Part shown: in pieces, positions 8,470 to 16,690 of the stretch
Position numbering within the stretch: the stretch's first letter is position 1
Layout of the letters: each line of letters begins with the position of its first letter
Origin: Micromonospora sp. NBC_01796
GTDB taxonomy: Bacteria; Actinomycetota; Actinomycetes; Mycobacteriales; Micromonosporaceae
DNA length: 64,000 nucleotides
Assembly: GCF_035917455.1 (NCBI RefSeq)
Contig: NZ_CP109078.1
Coordinates: 5,812,001 to 5,876,000, forward strand
Reading direction: 5' to 3'
The notes under the pieces: generated by a model
What the model saw: the letters and a program-made list of their open reading frames with translations, nothing else
The model's database searches: none
Told to the model about the DNA's origin: nothing
Program-made: the position numbers and the translations under genes

Positions 8470-8803
8470 GGCACCGCGCCCGCCGGCTAGCCCATCGGCA
8501 GGGCGCACATCTGGGCCGGACGTCAGCTCACGCGTGCGGTTGGGACAGCTCCTGCGTTCACCACGTTTCTGGCGGGTTCCACTGCTCGTACTCCGGTCCG
8601 TGAGAGGGCAGGCGCGGCGGGCGATCGGCACGGTGCCCGGCGGCGCACAAGACGGTAGGGCCCGCCCGTGGGGCTTGGGGGTCAGCCGTCACGGCGCGGG
8701 GCCTACCGCGGGGCGGCCGGGGAAGCCGCGCCCGGGTGGGGCGGCGTCGCCGGGCACCGGGTCGGGCTCCGACGGTCCCGGCCACGGCGACGCCGCTGGG
8801 GGC
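8470..8803. other. Convergent intergenic region
   Basis: About 330 bp between the serine hydrolase (plus) and the aldo/keto reductase (minus). It is very GC-rich with several short partly paired G/C tracts that could terminate transcription, but no single convincing hairpin and no credible gene. Confidence 0.5.
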
Positions 8804-9826
8804 TCAGATGATCGTCGGAGCCTCGGCCTGGACACCCAGCATGCTCGGGCCCGCCGCCAGGCCCTGGTGTGCCAGCTGGCCGAGCTCGTCCAGGTCCTCC
8901 TTGGTGAGCAGCACGTCGAGGGCGCCGAGGTTGTCGTCCACGTGCGCAACCCGGCGGCTACCCGGGATGGGTACGACGTTCTCCCCCTGGCGCAGCAGCC
9001 AGGCGAGTGCGAGCTGGGCCTGGCTGATCCCTCGCTCGGCGGCGAACTGTCGCAGCGGGGCGAACCTGTCCACGTTGCGCCGCAGGTTCTCCTCCTGGAA
9101 GCGCGGCGCGTTGTTGCGAAAGTCCAGGTCCGCACCACCGATGGAATCGGCGCTGCCGGCCAGGAAGCCATTACCCAACGGCCCCCAGGGCACCACGCCG
9201 ATGCCCAGTTCGTTGGCTGCCGGCACGACCTCCGCCTCGACGTCACGCGTCCAGAGCGACCACTCCGACTGCACCGCCGAGATCGGGTGCTCGGCGTGCG
9301 CCGCACGCAAATGCTCGGCGGTTACGTTGCACACGCCGATGTGGCGTACCAGGCCGTCACGGACCAGCGCCGCCATCGCGCCGACCGTCTCCGCGATCGG
9401 TACCGCCGGGTCGGGGAAGTGCAGGTACCACAGGTCGACCATGTCGACGCCGAGGCGTCGCAGGCTGGCCTCGAGCGCGGGCCGGGCGAGTTCGGGCCGC
9501 GCGTCGACGAGGACCGTGTTGGCGTAGGCGGCGGTTACCTGGCTGGTGGTCGCTGATCGCGCCCCGGCGATCCCCCACTTGGTGGCGATCGCCACCTCGT
9601 CTCGCCGACCGGCCACGGCCCTGCCGACCAACCGCTCGTTGCCGCCGTCCGTGCCGTACGCGTCGGCGGTGTCGATGAAGTCGACCCCCCGGTCGAGTAC
9701 GTGCAACAGCGTGGCGAGCGCATCCTCCTCCTGGCTGGCCCCGTACATGCCGTGAACCAGAACCATGGCCCCGTACCCGAGCGCGGAAACCTGTAACCCC
9801 TGGCTACCGAGTGCGCGTTTCTGCAC
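8804..9826 (-). CDS. Aldo/keto reductase
   Basis: This encodes 340 residues when started at the GTG at 9826, which follows a GGAGAG site. An ATG 30 bases further upstream lacks a site. It is a typical (beta/alpha)8 NADPH-dependent oxidoreductase of the YakC-like branch. The catalytic Asp and Tyr are in FIDTADAYG, Lys in VAIATKWG, and His in WYLHFPDP. The cofactor end has GIGVVPWGPLGNGFLAG and IPGSRRVAHVDDN, which bind the NADPH phosphate. It reduces aldehydes or ketones to alcohols in the cytoplasm, substrate unknown. It is followed upstream, on the same strand, by a small lipoprotein gene 35 bp away, so the two may be co-transcribed. A LysR regulator lies divergent about 1.1 kb away and could control both. 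Confidence 0.9.
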   Translation of the reverse strand: MQKRALGSQGLQVSALGYGAMVLVHGMYGASQEEDALATLLHVLDRGVDFIDTADAYGTDGGNERLVGRAVAGRRDEVAIATKWGIAGARSATTSQVTAAYANTVLVDARPELARPALEASLRRLGVDMVDLWYLHFPDPAVPIAETVGAMAALVRDGLVRHIGVCNVTAEHLRAAHAEHPISAVQSEWSLWTRDVEAEVVPAANELGIGVVPWGPLGNGFLAGSADSIGGADLDFRNNAPRFQEENLRRNVDRFAPLRQFAAERGISQAQLALAWLLRQGENVVPIPGSRRVAHVDDNLGALDVLLTKEDLDELGQLAHQGLAAGPSMLGVQAEAPTII

Positions 9827-9861
9827 CTGCCCTCTCCATTCTGGATGTTTCAGCATGTCGG

Positions 9862-10362
9862 TCAGTTGTATCGGCCGACAACATCGTGGATGACACCGTC
9901 GCGGATCAGGTAGTCGTAGTAGAAGACCTCGCTGCCACCGCCACCGGTGCTGAACTCGTAGTCAACAATGTAACGCTCGCCATTCCAACGGCTGCCGACA
10001 ACCTTGTAGCGGCCACCGGCGTGCAGTACCTCGGGAATGAGGAAACGGTCCATAATCGCGTCCCGCGACGGGTAGATCCGTCCCACACTGTCGAACTGCG
10101 CGTTCGGCGCGAAGGTGGACCGTACCCCGTCCTCATCACCGGCGTTTGCCGCGTCCGCGAACCGCTGCGCGACCCGCTCCACCGCCGCCTTGTCCACCCC
10201 CGCGGCCGGTTCACTGGCCGCTGGGGGCGGGCTGTCGGCCGGCACGGTCGTGACGCCCGACGAGTCCGGTGCCGCTCCCGGTGTGTCGGTCTCGCTGGAA
10301 CAGGCGGCCATGCTCAGGGCCAGCGAGGCAACGAGTACGACCCGACTCGCTTTCTGCATCAT
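9862..10362 (-). CDS. Lipoprotein with NTF2/SnoaL-like domain
   Basis: This encodes 166 residues from the ATG at 10362, which has an AAGGAGAGAG site 3-10 bases upstream. The N-terminus is a lipoprotein signal: basic start, hydrophobic core VVLVASLALSMAAC with the lipobox Cys at about residue 21. A Ser/Thr/Pro-rich linker follows (to about residue 55). The rest has the helix 'VERVAQRFADAANAGDEDG', 'FAPNAQFDS', and a strand-rich end 'YYDYLIRDGVIHDVVGRYN', the arrangement of SnoaL/NTF2-like folds. It is probably anchored on the outer face of the membrane. It sits just upstream of the aldo/keto reductase on the same strand. The function is unknown; ligand binding is a guess from the fold. Confidence 0.75.
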   Translation of the reverse strand: MMQKASRVVLVASLALSMAACSSETDTPGAAPDSSGVTTVPADSPPPAASEPAAGVDKAAVERVAQRFADAANAGDEDGVRSTFAPNAQFDSVGRIYPSRDAIMDRFLIPEVLHAGGRYKVVGSRWNGERYIVDYEFSTGGGGSEVFYYDYLIRDGVIHDVVGRYN

Positions 10363-10924
10363 GCGCTCTCTCCTTCTCTGACACGGATTGCTGTCCCGGG
10401 TGTGGATCAGCAGACACATCTGGTTGCCGGTACCTTCGGCTTCGAAGATCGGTTATGCGTTACCTCCCGCCGACCACGTCCACCGGCTGAGGGCCAGTCG
10501 TCACGAGGATGGCTCCTGTTCAGGGCGCGCCGGGTCGCGATTCGATCGCGGGATCCGAGCGTCTACGGTGGTCACCGGGCCGGGTGCCGGCCGCATCGGC
10601 ACGTCGGGCGGCTGCGGCGGCTCGGGTCGGCCGCCACGGACCGGCGAGGAGGTCACGGCGACCGGAATCGGGTACGGGACGGACGGTGCGGCAGAACCCG
10701 ATAGTGGTCTCGTGTCGGTACCGTCCGGCGCGGGGCGACCAGTGCGTCGTACTCGTGGCCGGAGCCCGGATCGCGACGTTGCACGCCTCGCTGTGGGCTG
10801 GCATCGGTCCTCCTGGAATACGTTGCGGCTGGTCTCGACACAAGGGATCTCCGCTCGTGGTTCTGCACCAGCAGACAATGCTCGTGCCCCCGACGTCCAA
10901 GACCTACAGTTATGACGCCGAGGC
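10363..10924. other. Long divergent intergenic region upstream of lipoprotein and LysR genes
   Basis: About 560 bp with open frames on both strands but no recognisable protein. It must hold the promoters of the lipoprotein/aldo-keto reductase unit (minus) and of the LysR gene (plus). AT-richer words around 10900-10915 (CAGTTATGACG) may be part of a LysR-binding region. No repeat from the 14-20 kb family was found here. Confidence 0.45.
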
Positions 10925-11890
10925 ATGGATCGATCGGGGGAAGGGTTGGACGTCGACACCCGGGTGTTGCGCTATTTCGTGGCGATCGCCGAAGAGCTGA
11001 GCTTCACCCGTGCCGCCGAGCGGCTGTTCGTCTCCCAACCGTCGTTGAGCCGGCAGATCCGTCAGCTCGAGGAGGAACTGCGTAGCCCGCTGTTCCAGCG
11101 CACCACCCGGGACGTACGACTCACCCCGGCCGGCGAGGCGCTGCTGCCCGCGGCCCGGCAGCTGATCGACGCCTGGCAGACGGCCCAGCGCACGGTCCGT
11201 ACGGTCGAGGCCGCAGCGGCCCGGCACCTGCGGGTGGGGTTCACCGCCACCGGCGCCGGCCCGTTGAGTACCCGCGCGCACGCTGTCTTCTCCCAGCGCT
11301 ATCCCGAGGTGAGCGTGGAGCCCAAACGCTTCGACTGGGGCGGCGAGGTGACCGCGCTGCGCGAGGGACTGGTGGACGTCGCGTTCCTGTGGCTGCCGGC
11401 GGACACCATCGGACTGCACACCGAGATCGTGGCCGTGGAGCGACGGTTCGTCGGCGTCGCCAGGAACCATCGGATCGACCAGCTCGCCACGGTGGGCATC
11501 GGGGACCTGCGGACGGAGCCGCTGGTGTTCACCCGCAAGGCGCCCCGGCACTGGGTCGACTGGTGGGCGGTGAACCCGCGCCCGGACGGCTCGGAGCCGG
11601 TCTGGGGACCGGAGAACGACAACGTCGAGGAGATGCTGGAGCACGTCGCCGCCGGGATCGCGGTGTGCATCGGACCGGAGTCGATGGCGAGCTACTACGC
11701 CCGGCCCGACCTGAGCTGGCGCCCGGTCGTCGACATCGCCCCGCTGCGCATCGCGCTCGCCTGGCCGGTGGCCACGAGCAATCCGCTGGTGACCACGTTC
11801 GCGGAGGTCGTACGCGAGCTGTCGGATCCGCTGCCGGACACGGCGGTCGGACCGGAGCGCGTGCCGTCACCACTTCGTTCGATTCCATAA
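10925..11890 (+). CDS. LysR-family transcriptional regulator
   Basis: This encodes 321 residues. The N-terminal winged helix is canonical: LDVDTRVLRYFVAIAEEL, then SFTRAAERLFVSQPSLSRQI, then LEEELRSPLFQRT (read continuously, about residues 8-65). The remainder is the two-lobed periplasmic-binding-like effector domain. The ATG at 10925 is taken as start. A TTG at 10946, just before the conserved DVDTRVLRYF and behind a GGGGGAAGGG purine run, is a serious alternative that gives 314 residues. LysR proteins usually control adjacent divergent genes, here the lipoprotein/aldo-keto reductase pair, in response to a small ligand. The ligand is unknown. Confidence 0.9.
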   Translation: MDRSGEGLDVDTRVLRYFVAIAEELSFTRAAERLFVSQPSLSRQIRQLEEELRSPLFQRTTRDVRLTPAGEALLPAARQLIDAWQTAQRTVRTVEAAAARHLRVGFTATGAGPLSTRAHAVFSQRYPEVSVEPKRFDWGGEVTALREGLVDVAFLWLPADTIGLHTEIVAVERRFVGVARNHRIDQLATVGIGDLRTEPLVFTRKAPRHWVDWWAVNPRPDGSEPVWGPENDNVEEMLEHVAAGIAVCIGPESMASYYARPDLSWRPVVDIAPLRIALAWPVATSNPLVTTFAEVVRELSDPLPDTAVGPERVPSPLRSIP

Positions 11891-12033
11891 GTCACCGTCG
11901 GTCGGCGCCGGTCGCTTGGACGGCCGGCGCCGACGCTGGTTGACTCAGCCCTGCCGGAAGATCTGTACCGTTCGGAAGCTCGGCCACGGCGTTGACATGC
12001 GAGTTTTTCCGCTGATGATCGGCGAATGGCGTC

Positions 12034-12283
12034 ATGCTGCCGGTCGTGATCCTGTCGTTCAGCTACCTGCTTCTTCGTCAGGCACTGGCAGTCGATCATC
12101 CTGTTGAATTGCGGTGGGCACGCCAACGCGGTCGAGGTGCTCGTGCTGCGGCATCAGGTCGCGGTCCTGCCTCGGCAGGTGCGCCGTCCGGATCTGGAAC
12201 CGGCCGACCGGGCAGTGCTTGCCGGCCCGTCGAGGCTGTTGCCGCGGACCTTGGCGGGTATCCACGGAAGGCGACGGGCGTAG
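12034..12283 (+). pseudogene. Transposase N-terminal remnant (integrase-core, IS3/IS481-like group)
   Basis: A first segment reads [16 protein letters not shown], and after a frame change a second reads [18 protein letters not shown] followed by [21 protein letters not shown]. The second segment is the standard N-terminal signature of a large group of DDE integrase-core transposases ('[16 protein letters not shown]...RLSWADRAVLAALARLLP'). The frame terminates at about 12283 with no catalytic domain. The truncation point coincides to within a few bases with the left end of the 0.54-kb segmental duplication starting at 12280, so the insertion or recombination that brought in the duplicate probably removed the rest of the transposase. 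Confidence 0.75.
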
Positions 12284-12820
12284 CAGCCATTCGGTTGCGG
12301 TGTGCACCTCGGTGGCGGCATTGAGCGGGGTCTCGATCGGTGTACTGGTGTGGGCGTCGACCTGGTGGCCGCCGCAGCCGGTGGGGTCGGAGTCACAGCT
12401 GAGGGAGATCGTTGTGTGCACCTGCCATGGCGGTCCGGGGCGGTGGTACGGCATGCTGCCCGCTGGCGCGCACAGGACGTCCACCCAGATCTGATTCGAT
12501 CCCCCTTCGCCCGTCAATATCGTGACCGGGAACTCCGGTTCGGGCCCGAGCCGCTGGTAGCGGAAGCGGTTCAGGGAAGCCACAGAGCTGGGCGTCGGAT
12601 CGTGCACCCAGCTGCTGCCCGACCCGGAAGAGGGGTTCGTCGGCGGACTGCAGAAGCTGACGTACGCGGTTGTGTTCCGTCCGATCTGCCAGGGCGGGAA
12701 ACAGCCAATCGACCTTGCCTAGCGGCAGCGGAATGTTCCGGAGGTCACGGCTCAGTCTGTGTTGCCGAACCATGCTACGTCCACCCGTTACCTGTGCGCC
12801 GCCGTGCACGGTCGGCGGCA
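12280..12820. repeat. Segmental duplication, copy 1 (541 bp; copy 2 at 16777-17320)
   Basis: The sequence from TAGCAGCCATTCGGTTGCGG to GGTCGGCGGCA matches 16777-17320 nearly base for base over its whole length, in the same orientation. Copy 1 is 3 bases shorter (two missing near 12564-12574, one near 12739). Differences are mostly single substitutions. Similarity stops abruptly at both ends. Confidence 0.9.
12284..12748 (-). pseudogene. Decayed copy of the 185-residue unknown gene at 16691-17248
   Basis: This is the duplicate of the intact gene at 16691-17248, carrying two frameshifts relative to it: one base lost just after the start codon and two lost in the middle, where the intact protein reads LWGVPLNRFRYQRLG. 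The duplication also ends before the last ~30 codons, so the C-terminus here runs into transposase-remnant sequence. It is therefore non-functional. The still open middle part encodes the block LNRFRYQRLGPEPEFPVTIL and IETPLNAATEVHTATEWLL seen in the intact copy. Confidence 0.8.
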
Positions 12821-12987
12821 TGAGAGTGCATGTGATCTTTCAACAGAAGGTGTGCTGGTACGGGCAGTCGTCGCAGCGTCAACGCAGCATTGCTCGACCA
12901 GTCAGGCCACTGGGTCACCACAGAGCGGGAGGGCATTCCCTCTCCAGAGGGAGGCTGTCCGGTGCGGTCGTTCCTACGGTGAGTGGC

Positions 12988-13971
12988 ATGAAGAGGAATG
13001 GACGCGCCGCGGAGGCGACACCAGGAGGCTACTGGCCGAGTGTTGGGCGCGTTGCTGCGTACGGCGCGGTGTTCGCGATGGCACCGTACTTCGTGATGAA
13101 GGTCTACTGGACGATCGACGGACTGCGCGGCGGGGGACTGCACGAAGGAGCCTGGAGCCACTTGAACTGGGCGACAATTAATGGGTTGACGGTGGCGATG
13201 TCTGGGCTGGCCATGCTGCTCGGCCTTGCGCTGGCGCAGCGATGGGGCCTGCGGGTACCAGGCTGGTTAATACTGCTCCCGGGCTGGATCGGGATGGGTT
13301 TCCTGGTGCCGATGATTCCGGTCATACCGTTTCTTGCGCTGGTGAGCACGGATACCGGCGCCACCGCCGCGGAAGCGCAGATGACTGCCTGGGAAATCGG
13401 TCTGCTGTCGGTGTCGTTCGCCGGGTTCGCGCTCGGTCTGGCGATCGCCGCTCCGGTCTACGCCGTACGGCGGTGGCCGGACGGGTTAGTCGGCGCGGGT
13501 GTCCCTGGGCGGCCGGGCGTGCGGGTCACTGTGGCCCGATTGGCGGCGGCGCTCTGCCTCGCCCTCGGCCTGCCGCAACTATTCTGGGCGCTGGGCGGAA
13601 CGATCGGCTTGAACGGGGCGACGCTCGACGGCCGCGACGCGCAGTGGCACCTACTTACCGCCAACAGCGGAGTGTGGGCGTTGGGCGCCGCGTGGAGCGC
13701 ATGGACGCTGACCCGCAACACCGGTCGGGTGCCCCTGCTGCTGTCGTGGCTGGCTTCCGGGTTCCTGTTCGCGTGGGGGTCGTGGAAGGCAGTCTTCTCC
13801 TTCGCGGTGACGCCGGAGTTTCCGCCGCCGGAGCAGTTGTGGACGCTGGCGCTGCAGAACCATTTCGGCGCGGCTGCCGGGCTGCTAGTCCTTGTCGTAA
13901 TCCTTCTCACGGTGTCTGAAAAAGCTGAGCGGAGCCGCGCCGTCGGCGGACCCGTGCCGGATGCCAACTGA
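12988..13971 (+). CDS. Multi-pass membrane protein, unknown function
   Basis: This encodes 327 residues from the ATG at 12988, preceded by GGTGAGTGG. About eight hydrophobic segments are visible, for example AAYGAVFAMAPYFVMKVYW, GLTVAMSGLAMLLGLALA, GWLILLPGWIGMGFLVPMI, IGLLSVSFAGFALGLAIAA, LAAALCLALGLPQLFWALGG, LLLSWLASGFLFAWGSWKAV and AGLLVLVVILLTV, connected by short loops. There are no catalytic or transporter motifs I recognise. Similar proteins occur as orphan conserved membrane proteins in actinomycetes. It ends 19 bp before the first 18-bp repeat core (13990). The start upstream at 12670 would run through the segmental duplication and is rejected. Confidence 0.7.
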   Translation: MKRNGRAAEATPGGYWPSVGRVAAYGAVFAMAPYFVMKVYWTIDGLRGGGLHEGAWSHLNWATINGLTVAMSGLAMLLGLALAQRWGLRVPGWLILLPGWIGMGFLVPMIPVIPFLALVSTDTGATAAEAQMTAWEIGLLSVSFAGFALGLAIAAPVYAVRRWPDGLVGAGVPGRPGVRVTVARLAAALCLALGLPQLFWALGGTIGLNGATLDGRDAQWHLLTANSGVWALGAAWSAWTLTRNTGRVPLLLSWLASGFLFAWGSWKAVFSFAVTPEFPPPEQLWTLALQNHFGAAAGLLVLVVILLTVSEKAERSRAVGGPVPDAN

Positions 13972-13989
13972 TGCGGGACACCCGCTCAT

Positions 13990-14085
13990 CGACAGTTCAG
14001 GATCCTGCACGACCAAGCGACTCGTCACCGAGCGTGGCCGCTTCGATCGGCGAGCACGCCCGGACGGCGGCAGATCCGGATGCCC
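13990..14085 (+). repeat. Dispersed repeat unit A (two 18-bp cores 78 bp apart)
   Basis: The left core CGACAGTTCAGGATCCTG (13990-14007) and the right core CGGCAGATCCGGATGCC (14068-14084) bracket an internal segment with CACCGAGCGTGGCCGCT, which matches the GAGCGTGACGGCT segment of units B and F. The left core is the most diverged. It starts 19 bp after the stop of the membrane-protein gene. Confidence 0.65.
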
Positions 14086-14209
14086 GATCTTGGAATCGAC
14101 GCGCGCTACCTGCGGCAGTGCAGGCGTCTGGCTGATTGGGCATCTTTGCGAGATTTCCGGCTCCTGGCCGGAGCGTTCCCGGTGGTACGTCGAGGACCGA
14201 AACAGGTGA

Positions 14210-14782
14210 TCAGGAGCTGCTCCACAGCGTCAGGTCACTGCTCGTAGCGACAGCCAAGGTGCGCCCGGATGGGGAGAAACCAGCAGCGCGTAGCTCGGAA
14301 TAGTCGGCGTGGAGGATATGCCACCACTTCTCGCCCGCCGGGCCACGGCACAGTCCTCCGTCGGCCGAGAGTACGACTCGATGATGCGGCCAGTCCGGGC
14401 TGACCACATCAACGGTCCAGCCATCCTCAGTCGTGGTGTGCAAACCACCACCAAAAAGACCCGCGATCCGGACTCGCGTCCCGGCAATAGGGCCCAGACC
14501 TGGACAACTGAGGTCTGGAACCGCATCCGGGTAAGCCGACTCTGGGTCCGGTGTTCGATCCCTGGCGATCTTGGCCCCGGTCGTCGCGTCGAACAGGCCG
14601 TGGCCGTCATGGGACACGACCATAACTAGGTCGTTGCCTGAGTGATCTGCGGAAAAGCCGATCCCCACAAGGCCTCCGATCGGCACCTGCCGGTCGAGCA
14701 CAAGCCGCCAAGGACCTGGCGGGGGCATCACCGGGGCGGAGAGGAAGCGTTCACGCAGTCCCCGCTGGTATTCCGTCAGCAT
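14210..14782 (-). CDS. Unknown protein, beta-rich (WD40-like phrase at C-terminus)
   Basis: This encodes 190 residues from the ATG at 14782. The sequence is strand-rich, with recurring short strands ending in Gly-Asp or Ser-Asp turns (LVMVVSHDGHGLFDATTG; FSPSGRTLAVATSSDLTLW). The last phrase looks like one beta-propeller blade ('FSPDGRTLAVAS...VRLW'), but the protein is too short for a full propeller. The N-terminus (YQRGLRERFLSAP) is helical. I do not recognise the family as a whole. The gene lies alone on the minus strand and is bracketed by repeat units A and B, so it behaves like a self-contained insert. It could be an orphan immunity or effector-neutralising protein, but nothing in the sequence proves that. 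Confidence 0.6.
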   Translation of the reverse strand: MLTEYQRGLRERFLSAPVMPPPGPWRLVLDRQVPIGGLVGIGFSADHSGNDLVMVVSHDGHGLFDATTGAKIARDRTPDPESAYPDAVPDLSCPGLGPIAGTRVRIAGLFGGGLHTTTEDGWTVDVVSPDWPHHRVVLSADGGLCRGPAGEKWWHILHADYSELRAAGFSPSGRTLAVATSSDLTLWSSS

Positions 14783-14874
14783 CCCTCAGCACCCCTCATG
14801 TCGCGCTTGGCGTATGTTAGCCAGTCTCGCAACTTGGGCAGGAAGTACCTACGGGGGCTCGGGTGCACTCAACT

Positions 14875-14971
14875 CGGCAGTTCAGGGTGCCGGCGCCCCT
14901 GGACGCCGGACACCAAGCGTGACGGCTCATCGTCTGCCTGCGCCCACGATCAACGGCAGATCAGGATGTCG
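14875..14971 (+). repeat. Dispersed repeat unit B (best composite copy, cores 79 bp apart)
   Basis: Core CGGCAGTTCAGGGTGCCG (14875-14892) is followed by a 61-base segment containing CACCAAGCGTGACGGCT, then ATCGT and ACGAT as short inverted arms around CTGCCTGCGCCC, then the core CGGCAGATCAGGATGTCG (14954-14971). It aligns without gaps to unit F (20204-20300) over the first 79 bases. It lies between the 190-residue unknown gene and the CoaD-like gene. Confidence 0.75.
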
Positions 14972-15046
14972 CCTGTGACGAAAGGCCCGATGTCGGGTCA
15001 GCACATGTACGGCTGGGATAATCGTAACCATGTGGTTGGAGTTGCG

Positions 15047-15529
15047 GTGACGGCTACGTCGGATCGTGGAGTGGTGCCGACACCTGGTTCGTTGGTGGTC
15101 TATCCCGGTACGTTCGATCCGTTTCACTCGGGGCACCGGGACCTGGTGGCCCGTGCCCGGGTGATGTTCGACCAGATCATCGTGTTGCTGGCGGTGAACG
15201 CCGACAAGCGACCAACCGCCGAGGCCACGACCAGGGCCGCACGCGTGCGCGACGCCATGCCGGCAGCCTGGGGCAATGTTGAGGTGGACACCTGGACCGG
15301 TTTGACCGCCGCCTACTGCCTGCACCGCGGCGCCACAGTCATCGTCCGCGGCCTACGTACGGCTGCGGACCATCGTCACGAGTACCAGCTCGCTGCGATG
15401 AACGAGAAACTCGGCGTTCAGACCGTCTGGTTGCCGTCCCGTCCGCAACTGGCCGCCACTTCGTCTACGGTTGCCCGCGCATACCGCTCGGCACAGTCGA
15501 CCCGTCCCTCCCTGAACGCTAAAGGGTGA
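15047..15529 (+). CDS. Phosphopantetheine adenylyltransferase-like protein (CoaD paralogue)
   Basis: This encodes 160 residues from the GTG at 15047, behind TTGGAG. This length equals normal CoaD (about 160), whereas an upstream start would run back into repeat B. The nucleotidyltransferase signature is clear: YPGTFDPFHSGHRDLV (T/HxGH motif, residues ~17-32), a Lys in VNADKRPT, the Arg-bearing GLRTAADHRHEYQLAAMN (CoaD has GLRxxxDFExExQMAxMN), and ATSSTVAR in place of ISSSLVK. CoaD transfers AMP from ATP to 4'-phosphopantetheine in coenzyme A synthesis. Residues differ from housekeeping CoaD (His-Arg-His for Phe-Glu-Tyr, a longer K loop), so this is probably a horizontally acquired paralogue with altered substrate, not the essential copy. 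It stands 76 bp from the convergent recombinase gene and 75 bp after repeat B. Confidence 0.8.
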   Translation: MTATSDRGVVPTPGSLVVYPGTFDPFHSGHRDLVARARVMFDQIIVLLAVNADKRPTAEATTRAARVRDAMPAAWGNVEVDTWTGLTAAYCLHRGATVIVRGLRTAADHRHEYQLAAMNEKLGVQTVWLPSRPQLAATSSTVARAYRSAQSTRPSLNAKG

Positions 15530-15605
15530 TCCCAGGGGTCGCGGATCGCTGGTAACGCCTTCGAGATGAAAAGCACTGTTCTCGGCAGACCCGCTCGCGC
15601 GGTCG

Positions 15606-16523
15606 CTAGGTTCCGGAGGCCATGTAGGCGGCGAGGATGTAATTGGGGTGGCGGTCGAGGTTCTTGCGGGCACGGTCGTAGCGCATGGTGGTGCGGGGGT
15701 CGGCGTGACGGGCGGCGATCTGTACGTCGCAGAGGCTGACACCGGCGTCGAGCATGGTGGTGACGAAGGTGTGGCGCAGCATGTGCGGGTGCATCCTCGG
15801 CATCCGTATCCCGGCGTGGGCGGCGAGGAGTTTGAGTCGGCGGGTCGCGGCGTGCCGGTCCATCCTGGTGCCGAGGGTGTTGCGCAGGATCGGGCCGTCG
15901 AGGTGGCCGTCGACCGCGCGGTCGACGGCCCTCGCCACCGCGGGTGGGAGTGGGATGAGGACGACCTTGCCGCCCTTGCCGCGTACCCGGAGGACACGGT
16001 GGCCGTGCTCCTCGCCGAGGTCGCCGATGTTCGAGCCGCAGGCTTCGAAGATCCGGAGCCCGAGAAGTCCGAGCATGGCGATCAGCGCGAAGTCGTTCGG
16101 GTTGTCGGATTGTCGTGCGGTGGTGATCAGTGCTTCGAACTGGAGGTGCCCGAGCCCGAGGGTGGGTGATTCGGGTGGGACCACCGGTCTGCGGACGTAG
16201 TCGGCGGGTGAGTGCGGGAGGATGTCGTCGATGACGCAGACGCGGTAGAAGCCGATCACCACCGACAGGCGGCGGGACACGGTCGAGGGCTGGAGCCGCC
16301 GTACGTCTTGAAGCCAGCGCACGTACCGCTCGATGTCGACGCGCGCGGCCGACAGTGGATCCAGGTCCTGGTCGGCGCACCAGGTCAGGAACACGCCTAG
16401 GTCGGAGTCGGTATGCGACCGTGTGTCACCTCGGTACCGACCGAGGTAGGCGGCCACCGCCGCACGGAGGACGCGGCGATCAGGAGAGACAGGACCGGGA
16501 CCGGAAGCGGGAGAGGTAGTCAT
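15606..16523 (-). CDS. Tyrosine recombinase / XerC-XerD-like integrase
   Basis: This encodes 305 residues and is intact. The N-terminal SAM-like core-binding domain (about residues 15-110) includes SHTDSDLGVFLTWCADQDL and STVSRRLSVVIGFYRVC. The catalytic domain (about 125-295) has all key residues: Arg in LLGLRIFEACG, Lys in RGKGGKVVLIPL, the HxxR of HPHMLRHTFVTT, His in QIAARHADPRTT, and the nucleophile Tyr in MRYDRARKNL. The length is typical of Xer-like and of many integron- or cassette-type recombinases. The extra helix that distinguishes integron integrases cannot be judged by eye. It lies in the middle of the repeat-bearing island and is the only intact recombinase in the window, so it is the natural candidate to act on local repeats. 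That link is inference. Confidence 0.9.
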   Translation of the reverse strand: MTTSPASGPGPVSPDRRVLRAAVAAYLGRYRGDTRSHTDSDLGVFLTWCADQDLDPLSAARVDIERYVRWLQDVRRLQPSTVSRRLSVVIGFYRVCVIDDILPHSPADYVRRPVVPPESPTLGLGHLQFEALITTARQSDNPNDFALIAMLGLLGLRIFEACGSNIGDLGEEHGHRVLRVRGKGGKVVLIPLPPAVARAVDRAVDGHLDGPILRNTLGTRMDRHAATRRLKLLAAHAGIRMPRMHPHMLRHTFVTTMLDAGVSLCDVQIAARHADPRTTMRYDRARKNLDRHPNYILAAYMASGT

Positions 16524-16690
16524 ACCTCACGGTGCGTCACGCTCAAAGGCAGCGCCAACACTCGCCAGGCGACAGATCCGGACGGCGGGGTGAGTGGCGT
16601 CGCGCCCGGTGACCACCGGCTTTGCCCTATGGGGCCGCCGCATTCGCTGGGCCACCCTCGGCAGGCCGGTGGGGTGATGCGCGGTTCGTG

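Noticed and set aside
14875-14971. CRISPR array
   Set aside because: Only two cores per unit, 79 bp apart, with a conserved rather than variable segment between them, and no cas genes.
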